DNA of 17,327 nucleotides from Candidatus Hodarchaeota archaeon (GTDB taxonomy: Archaea; Asgardarchaeota; Heimdallarchaeia; Hodarchaeales; YT1-057). Under the pieces are notes generated by a model that worked only from the letters and a program-made list of their open reading frames with translations, searched no databases and was not told the origin of the DNA. The stretch spans positions 1 to 17,327 of the forward strand of contig JAEOTI010000304.1 of assembly GCA_016839955.1 (NCBI GenBank), in the 5' to 3' direction. This document shows, one piece after another, positions 7,434-14,468 of the stretch. The number at the start of each line of letters is the position of its first letter. The stretch's first letter is position 1. Both the position numbers and the translations under genes were made by a program.

Positions 7434-9437
7434 CTACTCTTCTAAGATTCGTGAGTCTCCTGGGATAAAACTAATTATTTCATTTAAATCTAAGGCTCTG
7501 ACAAAACGTTTTTCCATTTCATTAGCAGACTTTGAGAAAAAGTCCCGAATAAATTTAGCTATTTTACTCTTCGAATTGTCTCCGGGCACAAGTGTGAGAT
7601 GATATTTCGTTATTGGTTGAATTGCATCCACTTGACCAGCAATGATTTGTGCCCAGTTCTCTGAAAAAGAAACACCAATACACAAGGATAAAAGGACATT
7701 AGAATGCATAGTTCTTTTTCCTCTAACAATTGCTCCCCCTTTTGGTACATATTCACCAGAAGGTGCTGAAAAGGATACTTGAGTTCCCGGTACATGATAA
7801 ACATCTATTGCACCGATACCTCTCTTCCAGGCTCTAGAATAAGCGCCTGCGATAATTGTTGCATTTTGAAGGTCCTCTTCCTGCAGTTCTTTATCAGAAC
7901 TGTTAATCAATAGTATTGTATGAGGGGCCCCTTGAATTTCCGCATGAAAAAATAAATCTTGATTCGATAATCTGTTCCTAACTAATTCTTCGTTCGTACG
8001 AGCATCTCGGCCTGCAATTACCAAAAACCCATTTATTGTTCTTGTCCAATGATATTTTTCATACCATCTTCTAGTTCGTTTTAAGAGTTTAATTGAATCT
8101 TCTTCTACTAACTCTGACTTTTTCTCCTTTACACTTTCTAATTGCGATTTAATGTCAGAAATAGCTACTTTAGCAGCAGGTACTTTACGTTCTGCTTTTT
8201 TTGCTAACAAGTAATATCGTTCGCCGATTTGATAAGGAGATTCTTTCAAATCCACAAGAACTGGAGTCCCTTGAATAAGAATTGAGATTTTTCCTTTTGT
8301 TGTATCGATCTCGTTGAATAAATGTGCCGAATCAATTCCTTTCTTTTTTCCCAATTCAATTTTTCCTCGAATTTCTTCCCAGGTCGTCCCATCTCGTCGA
8401 GCATTAACAATAGTTTTTTGCAATTCCTCTATATGATGAGCTACTAGATGGATAGCTTCACCCTTATTCCTATATTTTATAACTTCTTCTTTTAGTTGTA
8501 CTAAGTGAGATTCTTGTTTTTCTAAGGTTTTTTTTAATTTTTTCATCTTAGAATCTTCAGTAGTAATAATTTCATGACTTAGTGATTCTTTAGGAGTGAA
8601 AAATTCATCTAAAGCCTTATTAAATGTTTTAAATTGTTTTAAATTTCCAGTAACTGAATGAAAGGGTATTGGATGAACTGATTGGGGGGTATTGTTATTA
8701 TCTTCAACAATAATTGGATTTAAACTTTTGAAGTCCTCTTTTAATGAATAAATCGACTCTGATAAATTATTTAACAATGATTCAGATATATTTGAAACTT
8801 TAATTGACGAATTAATCTCTTTTCGTGCAACTATTTCATTTACAAGCTCCCCTCCTCCTCCAAACTGTAAAGCTAGAGCTTTTCCTAGCCCCGAATTCTT
8901 ATCTACTTCTGTTTGAAACTTAACAAGGTCTTCCTTTGTTATATCAAGAAGAAATTTTCCCCGAAAAGAGGGTGGAAAAGCGAATTGCTTTCCAGGGAGT
9001 AAATCACGGTCTCGCATCTTTCTATACCATAGTGCGTAAATAACTTTTCTCGATGAGTCTAAAACTACGATATTTCCTTTCCCAAATATTTCTATCACAA
9101 TTTCATAATCAGTTTTTCCAGTTAGATTGATGACAACAATTCTATCTGTATTATACTGATTTATACCCGTAATTCTTGTATTCTTGATATGTTTTCTAAG
9201 AGCAAGGAGCTTATTGCTTGGTCGTTCAGGAGCTTTGCGTTTATAATTAGTTAAATGAATTCTAACACCGGGTTCTACAAGAAGATCTTGAGATCCCTGA
9301 AAGGTTCTGATTTTGAATAGATATATTTTCTCAGAAACTTGATAGATGTTTTTAATCGTACCAGATATTAGTATATCTTCCAATTCACCAATACAAGCAT
9401 GAACATCAAGACTTGACATTGCTTGCTTTGATTTCAT
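7434..9437 (-). CDS. rqcH: NFACT-family ribosome quality-control protein (Rqc2/NEMF/RqcH homolog)
   Basis: This 667-residue protein binds obstructed large ribosomal subunits carrying peptidyl-tRNA and, in characterised relatives, supports C-terminal tailing of stalled chains. The NFACT-N domain opens with MSSLDVHACIGELE and includes FGKGNIVVLDSS. The Asp-Arg pair needed for tailing in the family appears as D98-R99 (NTDRIVV). A helical middle has a coiled coil at about 295-345. The NFACT-R domain starts at about 454 (RRWYEKYHWTRTINGFLVIAGRDA), with the FFHAEIQGAPH motif near 495. It starts at ATG 9437 and follows the secreted-protein gene by 56 bases, so the two may be cotranscribed, though a functional link is not evident. 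The identification is firm. Tailing activity is inferred from the DR motif. Confidence 0.93.
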   Translation of the reverse strand: MKSKQAMSSLDVHACIGELEDILISGTIKNIYQVSEKIYLFKIRTFQGSQDLLVEPGVRIHLTNYKRKAPERPSNKLLALRKHIKNTRITGINQYNTDRIVVINLTGKTDYEIVIEIFGKGNIVVLDSSRKVIYALWYRKMRDRDLLPGKQFAFPPSFRGKFLLDITKEDLVKFQTEVDKNSGLGKALALQFGGGGELVNEIVARKEINSSIKVSNISESLLNNLSESIYSLKEDFKSLNPIIVEDNNNTPQSVHPIPFHSVTGNLKQFKTFNKALDEFFTPKESLSHEIITTEDSKMKKLKKTLEKQESHLVQLKEEVIKYRNKGEAIHLVAHHIEELQKTIVNARRDGTTWEEIRGKIELGKKKGIDSAHLFNEIDTTKGKISILIQGTPVLVDLKESPYQIGERYYLLAKKAERKVPAAKVAISDIKSQLESVKEKKSELVEEDSIKLLKRTRRWYEKYHWTRTINGFLVIAGRDARTNEELVRNRLSNQDLFFHAEIQGAPHTILLINSSDKELQEEDLQNATIIAGAYSRAWKRGIGAIDVYHVPGTQVSFSAPSGEYVPKGGAIVRGKRTMHSNVLLSLCIGVSFSENWAQIIAGQVDAIQPITKYHLTLVPGDNSKSKIAKFIRDFFSKSANEMEKRFVRALDLNEIISFIPGDSRILEE

Positions 9438-9493
9438 AATAACCTATTCCAATCTCACTAATCAGATGTCCTATTTTAAAAGTTATAACAATT

Positions 9494-10189
9494 CTATCGA
9501 CGTTTCCGAATTCGTAAAAAGTAGAATGAAAAATAGGATAATCCAAAGGCAATCATCGGTAAACTAAAACCAATGATTATGAGTGCAGGAGTAATATCAA
9601 TTGTCCCTTCTTTGGGGCCTGGACCTTCATCTTCTATTCCAGTTTCAGGCTGATAATCAGGTTCATCAACTCTAATATTCCAAGAATTACTTGATACAGT
9701 GGTTTTTGGAGCTCCATCTTCTGTTTGATAATTAATAACAAATGCAGAAATAGTTGTTTCTCCTGTTCTCATGACTTTCAATGTTATCCAGAATGTTAAT
9801 GTTTCATTAGGAAGAATGGAATCCCAGACATAGCTTACATTATGTGAATTCGTACCATTGTAGAAAATTGAAGAGTTCTCAGCTTTTGCAGTTGAGTTTA
9901 CTATTATGAAATCTTCCATGAATTTATGATTGAATGTCAAATTATAGAACGGTTCATCGTTTAAACTGTTAATAATGGTTAAAGAGAAGTTTACAGTCTC
10001 ATTTACATACCAGTTAAACGGTTTAGGTTCATCTATGGCATATTGGTATACATTAAGGTCTTCTGCAGCAGGATTTGAAGAGTTTAGGGAATTTGATCCT
10101 AAATTAGACCCTACAGATCCTATAGATAAAAATAGAAGGCAAAATAGGATGCTGATAGAAAATAATTGCTTCATTGAGACTATACGCAC
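9494..10189 (-). CDS. Secreted, glycosylated, membrane-anchored surface protein
   Basis: The reading from GTG 10189 gives 231 residues; ATG 10174 is an equally good start, and GGAGTG lies just upstream. A signal peptide or N-terminal anchor covers about residues 7-27. The ectodomain (about 45-175) looks like one beta-sandwich module of the CARDB/DUF11 type (FSLTIINSLNDEPFYNLTF, then an NETLTFWITLKV strand). It carries nine N-x-S/T sequons (N36, 63, 67, 83, 98, 105, 111, 117, 128). An acidic Pro/Gly linker (176-196) precedes one transmembrane helix (202-225) and the basic stop-transfer tail RIRKRR. It probably sits in the cytoplasmic membrane with the domain outside, as a surface-layer-associated or adhesion-type protein. 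The partner is unknown. Confidence 0.75.
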   Translation of the reverse strand: MRIVSMKQLFSISILFCLLFLSIGSVGSNLGSNSLNSSNPAAEDLNVYQYAIDEPKPFNWYVNETVNFSLTIINSLNDEPFYNLTFNHKFMEDFIIVNSTAKAENSSIFYNGTNSHNVSYVWDSILPNETLTFWITLKVMRTGETTISAFVINYQTEDGAPKTTVSSNSWNIRVDEPDYQPETGIEDEGPGPKEGTIDITPALIIIGFSLPMIAFGLSYFSFYFLRIRKRR

Positions 10190-10546
10190 TCCAAGTCTTT
10201 CTAACGATCTGTGTTGCTTTAGAGATTTTCGACTGAAAATATTATTGCAGCTTTGTTAATACGTTGAAAAAAGAATATTTTCTTTTTTAGGCAAAAAAGG
10301 ATTGCTATTTGCTTACCGTTTTTTGGATAAATATCCAGTTCTATTGACAGATATTCTTATTTTCCGAAGTAGTAGCCTTCTGTCTAGATACTGTCATTTG
10401 GTCCATGATCAAAGGATTATAAGAAATAATTTTTTTAAAATATCTGTTCCAATGATTATTAAGCCTGGAAAAGATAAATTCATCCATGTTTTAGAAAAGA
10501 GTTGTTTTTAAAACGGGATATAGTCACGCTGGCAAAAAAGAAATGT
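10190..10546. other. Gene-free stretch upstream of the secreted protein
   Basis: I see no convincing gene here. The 69-codon plus-strand reading at 10302-10511 lacks family features. The only clear structure is an A/T-only-plus-G hairpin, AAAAAAGAA (10267-10275) and TTCTTTTTT (10280-10288) with loop TATT. The promoter of the minus-strand secreted-protein gene must lie within the first hundred bases. Confidence 0.4.
10267..10288. repeat. Perfect nine-base hairpin of A/T tracts
   Basis: AAAAAAGAA and TTCTTTTTT pair perfectly around a TATT loop, about 80 bases upstream of the secreted-protein start. It could act as a protein-binding site or a weak plus-strand terminator ending in six U residues. 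No plus-strand gene is seen to its left, so its role is open. Confidence 0.3.
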
Positions 10547-10547
10547 T

Positions 10548-10766
10548 AAGATGCATCCCTGTTAAAGAAAAATCCCAATGATCCACTTTTTGGGGTAAAA
10601 AGGTGGTTATTTCATGCATCTTCAATCACACTCCGGTTTCTGATGTCGAACAGGAGATGGGAAGGTATTTCTTTGCTATTTCCCTATATAGAGACTAAGA
10701 ACCACTCAACTGTCCTAATGGGGAAACCATCCAAATTACAACAGATGGATAGCTATTTAGAAATAG
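10548..10766 (+). ncRNA. Candidate structured RNA or non-coding mobile remnant
   Basis: Several helices can be drawn. A perfect 9-bp stem pairs AAGATGCAT (10548-10556) with ATGCATCTT (10614-10622). It encloses a 9-bp stem, CCACTTTTT (10583-10591) with AAAAGGTGG (10598-10606, one G-U), closed by GGGGTA. ATCCCA at 10572-10577 could pair with that loop as a pseudoknot. Further right are GGGAAG (10659-10664) with TTTCCC (10679-10684), ATGG (10718-10721) with CCAT (10727-10730), and CTATT (10753-10757) with AATAG (10762-10766). I could not match it to RNase P RNA, SRP RNA or a tRNA. Strand is uncertain because stems read both ways; plus is given because a plus-strand gene follows. It may instead be a leader of that gene or an element end. 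Confidence 0.35.
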
Positions 10767-10830
10767 AAAATTATAATGAAAGAAACGGTTGACTAACAAA
10801 CCAGCACATTAGGATGCTCTTCATACTACC

Positions 10831-10889
10831 TAATTAAAAAACCTTAATTAAGTATTAAGTTATGGTTCAATTAGTTAAGAGCAAGGGTG
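10831..10889 (+). promoter_or_regulatory. Candidate promoter and ribosome site of the microprotein
   Basis: An AT-rich block TAATTAAAAAACC (10831-10843) resembles an archaeal TATA/BRE region, next to the perfect palindrome CTTAATTAAG (10843-10852). AGGGTG at 10884-10889 is a Shine-Dalgarno-like site nine bases before ATG 10899. Confidence 0.3.
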
Positions 10890-10898
10890 TGGATGCAG

Positions 10899-11024
10899 AT
10901 GGAATTTCTGTCACTTTTTTGGACCGCAGTTTTAATTTTATCAATTATTGGGATAGGTCTGCTCTTAGTTACTAGTGTTATCGTTATTTTTTATTTAATG
11001 GCCACTGGAAAAAGGTGGGACTAA
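10899..11024 (+). CDS. 41-residue single-helix membrane microprotein
   Basis: ATG 10899 opens 41 codons ending at TAA 11022-11024. ATG 10893 would add Met-Gln, but AGGGTG at 10884-10889 fits 10899 better. Residues 4-35 are almost entirely hydrophobic (FLSLFWTAVLILSIIGIG and on to VIVIFYLM), and the C-terminus is TGKRWD. That is one transmembrane helix with a short basic tail, likely facing the cytoplasm. No family is recognised. Coding status is inferred from the long uninterrupted hydrophobic segment, the short polar tail and the ribosome site; a 41-codon reading could arise by chance. It lies after the structured region at 10548-10766 and converges on the Mrr-like gene. Confidence 0.5.
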   Translation: MEFLSLFWTAVLILSIIGIGLLLVTSVIVIFYLMATGKRWD

Positions 11025-11056
11025 GTAGAGTAACAACAGAAAATATGAAACGGTTA

Positions 11057-11073
11057 CGCTTCAATATTAAGCG
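11057..11073. terminator. Hairpin between microprotein and convergent Mrr-like gene
   Basis: CGCTT (11057-11061) pairs with AAGCG (11069-11073) around a seven-base loop. Only a loosely U-rich stretch follows further on (11092-11106). This is a weak candidate supported mainly by its convergent-gene position. Confidence 0.2.
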
Positions 11074-11135
11074 ACAAAATAAAGGGTTAGTATCTTTTGC
11101 GTTTTAGATAGCCTTAATTGAGATTACACGAAAGA

Positions 11136-11531
11136 TTAAATTTCAATTCGTTGATTTCTAAAAATTGAGACGAGTTCACCACGACTTAAGAGGAGAATTC
11201 CGGCTTTTTCAGCGAGTGACCTCGCAGAACTGGAGAATTGATTTGCTACAAGCATACCCTGATGGACATTTGGTCGGGCATCTTTTACTACTTGTTCAAA
11301 CTGCAAGATGACATTAACACCACAAGTCCGGCCCCAGTCTTTTAGTAATACACCTATCTGAGGACTTTCAGACCCAGAAGAGAGAAGAAAATCGAATTCA
11401 TGGTTCCCAGAGTTACCAGGGATAGAGACAGATTCCTGAACGGAAAATGATTTCCATTGGAAGAACGTCCGGATTAAATCTCGTAATTGAACTTCATTGA
11501 GATCTGATTTGGGTTGATTTATCTCCGACAT
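11136..11531 (-). CDS. Small Mrr-like nuclease-fold protein
   Basis: This 131-residue protein matches the core of the Mrr_cat/restriction-endonuclease-like fold. A short helix (residues 12-27) leads to the beta-hairpin HEFDFLLSS, with E45 and D47 as the likely metal ligands. Next comes IGVLLKDW, with K64 in the position of the D-(E/Q)xK lysine but Leu replacing the usual acidic or Gln residue. The remainder (GMLVANQFSSSARSLAEKAGILLLSRGEL) is the typical Mrr C-terminal half. It has no DNA-recognition domain, so it is either a minimal nuclease or a non-catalytic relative. It lies 123 bases downstream of the TsaC gene on the same strand but has its own TATA-like element. No methyltransferase or defence partner is nearby, which argues against a classical restriction system. 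Confidence 0.65.
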   Translation of the reverse strand: MSEINQPKSDLNEVQLRDLIRTFFQWKSFSVQESVSIPGNSGNHEFDFLLSSGSESPQIGVLLKDWGRTCGVNVILQFEQVVKDARPNVHQGMLVANQFSSSARSLAEKAGILLLSRGELVSIFRNQRIEI

Positions 11532-11550
11532 TTCTCACCCTTATAACTAC

Positions 11551-11560
11551 TTTATATATG
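11551..11560 (-). promoter_or_regulatory. TATA-like element of the Mrr-like gene
   Basis: The minus strand reads CATATATAAA here, centred about 25 bases before the ATG at 11531. That spacing implies a leaderless or very short-leader transcript, although GGGTGAG also lies just before the ATG. Confidence 0.45.
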
Positions 11561-11654
11561 AATGATTTAAATATTCCGACAAAAATACGCTATACCAATT
11601 TTACGACGATTCAAAGTTCAACATACTCTCAATTAGAGATCAAAATTGCGATGG

Positions 11655-12278
11655 TTAGACACAACCCCAATTCCTTAACTCATTAGATAAAGATCCTTCT
11701 CGAACTATTTTTGGAGGTTGAGAAGTAAGATCTATAACTGTGGAAGGTAAAAATGACATCTTTTGGTCTGTTCGGATAACAAGATCTCCTTGTTCTAGAC
11801 TAAAATCTTCAAGAATTTGTGTGAGAGAATTACTCTTACGCCCTGATAAATTTGCACTGGTTCCGATTAATGGTATTCGATAGGTATCAACAAAATCTGA
11901 AGTCCGATAATTAGCTGGGAGAATGCGAAAAGCAATCTTATTAGGGTGATTTTTGTTTAAATTCGTAGCAAGATGTCCATTCTGGGGAAGGATTATACTT
12001 AGGGGACCTGGAAAGAAATGATTGATGAGAGGGATAAACTCATTTTTAAGCATAGCAAACAACGATAACGTCTTTTTGGAAACAATAACAGAGAGAGGAT
12101 CGTCCATAGACCTTTGTTTTAGGCTGTAAACCCGACTTACTGCTTTTTTGTTTCTAGCATCTCCTCCCAGCCCATATAATGTATCAGTAGGAAAAACTAC
12201 AACTCCATGATTTAGAACCGTATTTCTAATCTTTAGAAAAAGATTGACATCATCTAGAGTAGTAATAGTAGGCTCCAA
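11655..12278 (-). CDS. tsaC: Threonylcarbamoyl-AMP synthase (TsaC/YrdC domain)
   Basis: This enzyme makes threonylcarbamoyl-AMP from threonine, bicarbonate and ATP, the first step of the universal t6A modification of ANN-decoding tRNAs. The 207 residues show the YrdC signature: FPTDTLYGLGGDA (residues 29-41), VYSLKQRSMDDPLSVIVS with K54, R56 and P61, a middle FFPGPLSIILP, and IPLIGTSANLSG, which lines the substrate pocket. It is the short YrdC-only form, without the C-terminal Sua5 domain found in many archaeal enzymes of about 340 residues. It starts at TTG 12278 with TTGGGGA about seven bases upstream, and lies 26 bases after the panB stop, so the two are very likely cotranscribed. The KEOPS partners are not in the window. 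Confidence 0.9.
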   Translation of the reverse strand: MEPTITTLDDVNLFLKIRNTVLNHGVVVFPTDTLYGLGGDARNKKAVSRVYSLKQRSMDDPLSVIVSKKTLSLFAMLKNEFIPLINHFFPGPLSIILPQNGHLATNLNKNHPNKIAFRILPANYRTSDFVDTYRIPLIGTSANLSGRKSNSLTQILEDFSLEQGDLVIRTDQKMSFLPSTVIDLTSQPPKIVREGSLSNELRNWGCV

Positions 12279-12304
12279 AGAGTTTCCCCAAATAATTACA
12301 GGAT

Positions 12305-13237
12305 TTATTTCCCGTTTTTAATGTTTGCAAACTTTTCAGGAGAAGAATCAACCAAATTTTCACTCTGTTTATAGAAATAGCTGTAAGAAGGTGTTTTTTC
12401 CAATAACTTGTCCATCTCTTCTTTACTCATCTCATAACTTTGTTCAAATGAAGGGAAGGAACCTTCTGAAACTTCATTCTTATAAGATGTTAAAGCTTCA
12501 ATAATGTTTTCACGCAATTGGGCAAAAAACTTAACGAACTTAGGTTTAAATCCATCAAATAGTCCCAAAATGTCTTGGGTGACCATAACTTGACCATCAC
12601 AATAAGGGCCAGCCCCAATACCTATTGTTGGAATAGATATTCTCTCAGTAACAATTTTAGCTATTTGGTGGGGAACACACTCCAAAACAAGGAGAAATAC
12701 TCCACTTTCTTCCAAAATACGAGCATCCTCAATCAAGCGCCGAGCGTCAGTTGCAGTCCTCGCTTGAACTTTATAACCTCCTAATTTATGGATTGATTGA
12801 GGTGTTAGCCCTAAATGACCACATACAGGAATACCCGCATTTAAAATAGCAGTAATGTTATCTTTCATTTCTCCTCCTCCTTCTAATTTTACTGCCATAG
12901 CTCCTTCTTTTATAAAGCGTCCTGCATTTTTTACTGCGTCTTGAGTACTAACTTCATAGCTCATAAAAGGCATATCACCTATAATGAATGCTTTTCTTGT
13001 ACTTCGAACAACTGCTCCGGTAAAACGAATCATATCATCCATTGTTACTGGAATGGTGTTTTCATAGCCTAACATTACATTACCAGCGGAATCACCGACT
13101 AAAATTATATCAATCCCTATACTGTCTATAATTGAGGCCATTGTGGAATCATAAGCAGTAAGCATGGTCAGTTTTCGACTATTTTCTTTAGCATTCAGGA
13201 TATCCAGTATTGAAGTACGCAAAAAGATCACACTCAA
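12305..13237 (-). CDS. panB: 3-methyl-2-oxobutanoate hydroxymethyltransferase
   Basis: PanB (ketopantoate hydroxymethyltransferase) transfers a hydroxymethyl group from methylene-tetrahydro(methano)pterin to 2-oxoisovalerate, the first committed step to pantoate and coenzyme A. The TIM-barrel motifs are clear: LTAYDS (26-31), LVGDSAGNVMLGYENTIPVT with metal ligand D49, IGDMPFMSYE with D88, KLEGGGEM with K117, PVCGHLGLTPQS, GGYKVQAR, VLECVP with catalytic E186, and TIGIGAGPYCDGQ. At 310 residues it exceeds the usual 260-280, with a polar C-terminal tail of about 40 residues. It starts at TTG 13237; TTG 13222 is an attractive alternative because GTGATC precedes it by three bases and the shorter start suits the family better. 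It leads the panB-tsaC pair. Confidence 0.93.
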   Translation of the reverse strand: MSVIFLRTSILDILNAKENSRKLTMLTAYDSTMASIIDSIGIDIILVGDSAGNVMLGYENTIPVTMDDMIRFTGAVVRSTRKAFIIGDMPFMSYEVSTQDAVKNAGRFIKEGAMAVKLEGGGEMKDNITAILNAGIPVCGHLGLTPQSIHKLGGYKVQARTATDARRLIEDARILEESGVFLLVLECVPHQIAKIVTERISIPTIGIGAGPYCDGQVMVTQDILGLFDGFKPKFVKFFAQLRENIIEALTSYKNEVSEGSFPSFEQSYEMSKEEMDKLLEKTPSYSYFYKQSENLVDSSPEKFANIKNGK

Positions 13238-13496
13238 AATAAGTTAGCTAACAGCGGCAGTGGATACAAAAACACAAAGAATATATTCATAACTATTTAG
13301 TCTTATAATTAGTATATGATAGTTTAAATAGGTATATTGATACCTCAAAAAAGAGGAATAGAGGTTTTTAATCGCCAGAAAGAACAGTATTTGGTTTATA
13401 AAAAACTGTATGTATTTATATTCCCCATTGGGATTATTTTGACGTATATCTATTAAGGCTGTTATTTGAAATAATGTTATTTGGAGATGATTTTTC
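13238..13496. promoter_or_regulatory. Divergent promoter region of panB and the PhoU regulator
   Basis: This 259-base AT-rich region separates the divergent panB and PhoU-type genes. It contains the perfect inverted repeat AGGTATATTGATACCT (13330-13345, six-base arms), a likely operator. TATA-like strings occur on both sides (for example GTATTTATATTCC near 13410 for the plus strand). The Shine-Dalgarno site GGAGATGA at 13483-13490 serves the TTG at 13497. Confidence 0.45.
13330..13345. repeat. Operator-like inverted repeat
   Basis: AGGTAT and ATACCT are perfect complements around ATTG. The repeat lies 93 bases upstream of the panB start and 151 bases upstream of the PhoU-type start. It could be bound by a dimeric regulator such as an AbrB-domain protein. 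Confidence 0.35.
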
Positions 13497-14426
13497 TTGG
13501 TAGTTCGAAAACTCCAGAAAACGAGTGCGAATACTTTTTTCGTAGCACTCCCAAAAGATTGGGTTCAAGAACATGAACTGAACCCTAGTGATGAACTTAC
13601 CGTTCAAAAAAGTGGGGAATATCTGTTAGTCTATCCAACAAATCCTAAACATCCTATAATAGCCCAAATAGAAATTAAAGAAAGCCCCCACTTGGAACGA
13701 GATTTATTATCAGCTTATCTTGGAGGATATGACATCATCAGAATTGTCCCAGGAGCAGGTGAAGTCAAGATCAAAAAATCTCAACAAATTCGAAATCAAG
13801 TAAGGAGCTTACTTGATGGTCTAAAAAATAACGTGGATTCATCAGATCTAATTGAATATGAGTTCTTTTTTCCTTTGGATCAGTTAAAACCAGATCAGGA
13901 TCTCAAAAAATGTTTCGACATGGTAATTGAAATGGTTCGGGACTACTTCACTGCATTAGAAACAGGAAATCAGGCACTTGCTGAAAATATTTCGATACGA
14001 GATGCTGAAGTAAATCGTACGTATTTTCTCTTAGTTCGAATGCTAAGGACATTCATTGATGATCCAACCCAACGTCCGCCCCTTACACCAACTGAATGTC
14101 TTGATTTTCGAATGGTTGCTGCTTTTGCAGAAGAATTAGGCGATAAAGTCTCAGAACTATGTAATTTGATATCAAATGGTACTCATGATAAAATTATGAT
14201 CTCAAAAACCATAAAATCTCTATATGAGGAGATTTTTAGCATTACAAACGGACTGATAGAAGCTTTTATAACTCATAAGGAAGAAGACGCAGTTAAACTT
14301 AAATCAGAAGTTAAAAACCTAAGAACTGGTTTAACTAAAATTAACGAAGAAATTTCTCTAATTTTACATAACTTTTTACAAAGATTCTTTGATATTTTGG
14401 ACGATATTGCGGACCTTTGCACATAA
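13497..14426 (+). CDS. AbrB-domain PhoU-like regulator
   Basis: This 309-residue protein has an N-terminal SpoVT/AbrB-like swapped-hairpin domain (about residues 1-47: MVVRKLQKTSANTFFVALPK, WVQEHELNPSDELTV, ending YLLVYP). A long all-helical part with PhoU character follows (about 115-305), including MVIEMVRDYFTALETGNQ and helices with AFAEELGDKVSELCNLI. This AbrB-PhoU fusion is typical of archaea and is generally linked to phosphate-responsive regulation, but the DNA targets are rarely known. No Pst transporter genes lie nearby, so a phosphate role is from the family and not the context. It starts at TTG 13497 with GGAGATGA six bases upstream. It is divergent from panB and could autoregulate through the inverted repeat at 13330-13345. 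Confidence 0.85.
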   Translation: MVVRKLQKTSANTFFVALPKDWVQEHELNPSDELTVQKSGEYLLVYPTNPKHPIIAQIEIKESPHLERDLLSAYLGGYDIIRIVPGAGEVKIKKSQQIRNQVRSLLDGLKNNVDSSDLIEYEFFFPLDQLKPDQDLKKCFDMVIEMVRDYFTALETGNQALAENISIRDAEVNRTYFLLVRMLRTFIDDPTQRPPLTPTECLDFRMVAAFAEELGDKVSELCNLISNGTHDKIMISKTIKSLYEEIFSITNGLIEAFITHKEEDAVKLKSEVKNLRTGLTKINEEISLILHNFLQRFFDILDDIADLCT

Positions 14427-14468
14427 AATAGTGTCTAAGTTAATATTTTAGCAAACAAATTGTAATAA

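Noticed and set aside
10302..10511. 69-codon plus-strand reading frame in the gene-free stretch
   Set aside because: No ribosome site, no recognisable motif, irregular composition, and the surrounding spacer looks non-coding.
10508..10530. Short similarity (TTAAAACGG) between the structured region and the end of the TnpB-type element at 257-265
   Set aside because: Only nine bases of AT-rich sequence match and the flanks do not align, so it is not enough to call the region a copy of the same element.
10540..10830. RNase P RNA or SRP RNA in the structured region
   Set aside because: I could not find the conserved cores (GGAAGTCC-type or ACAGAA-type of RNase P RNA, or the GGAAGG-type tetraloop helix of SRP RNA).
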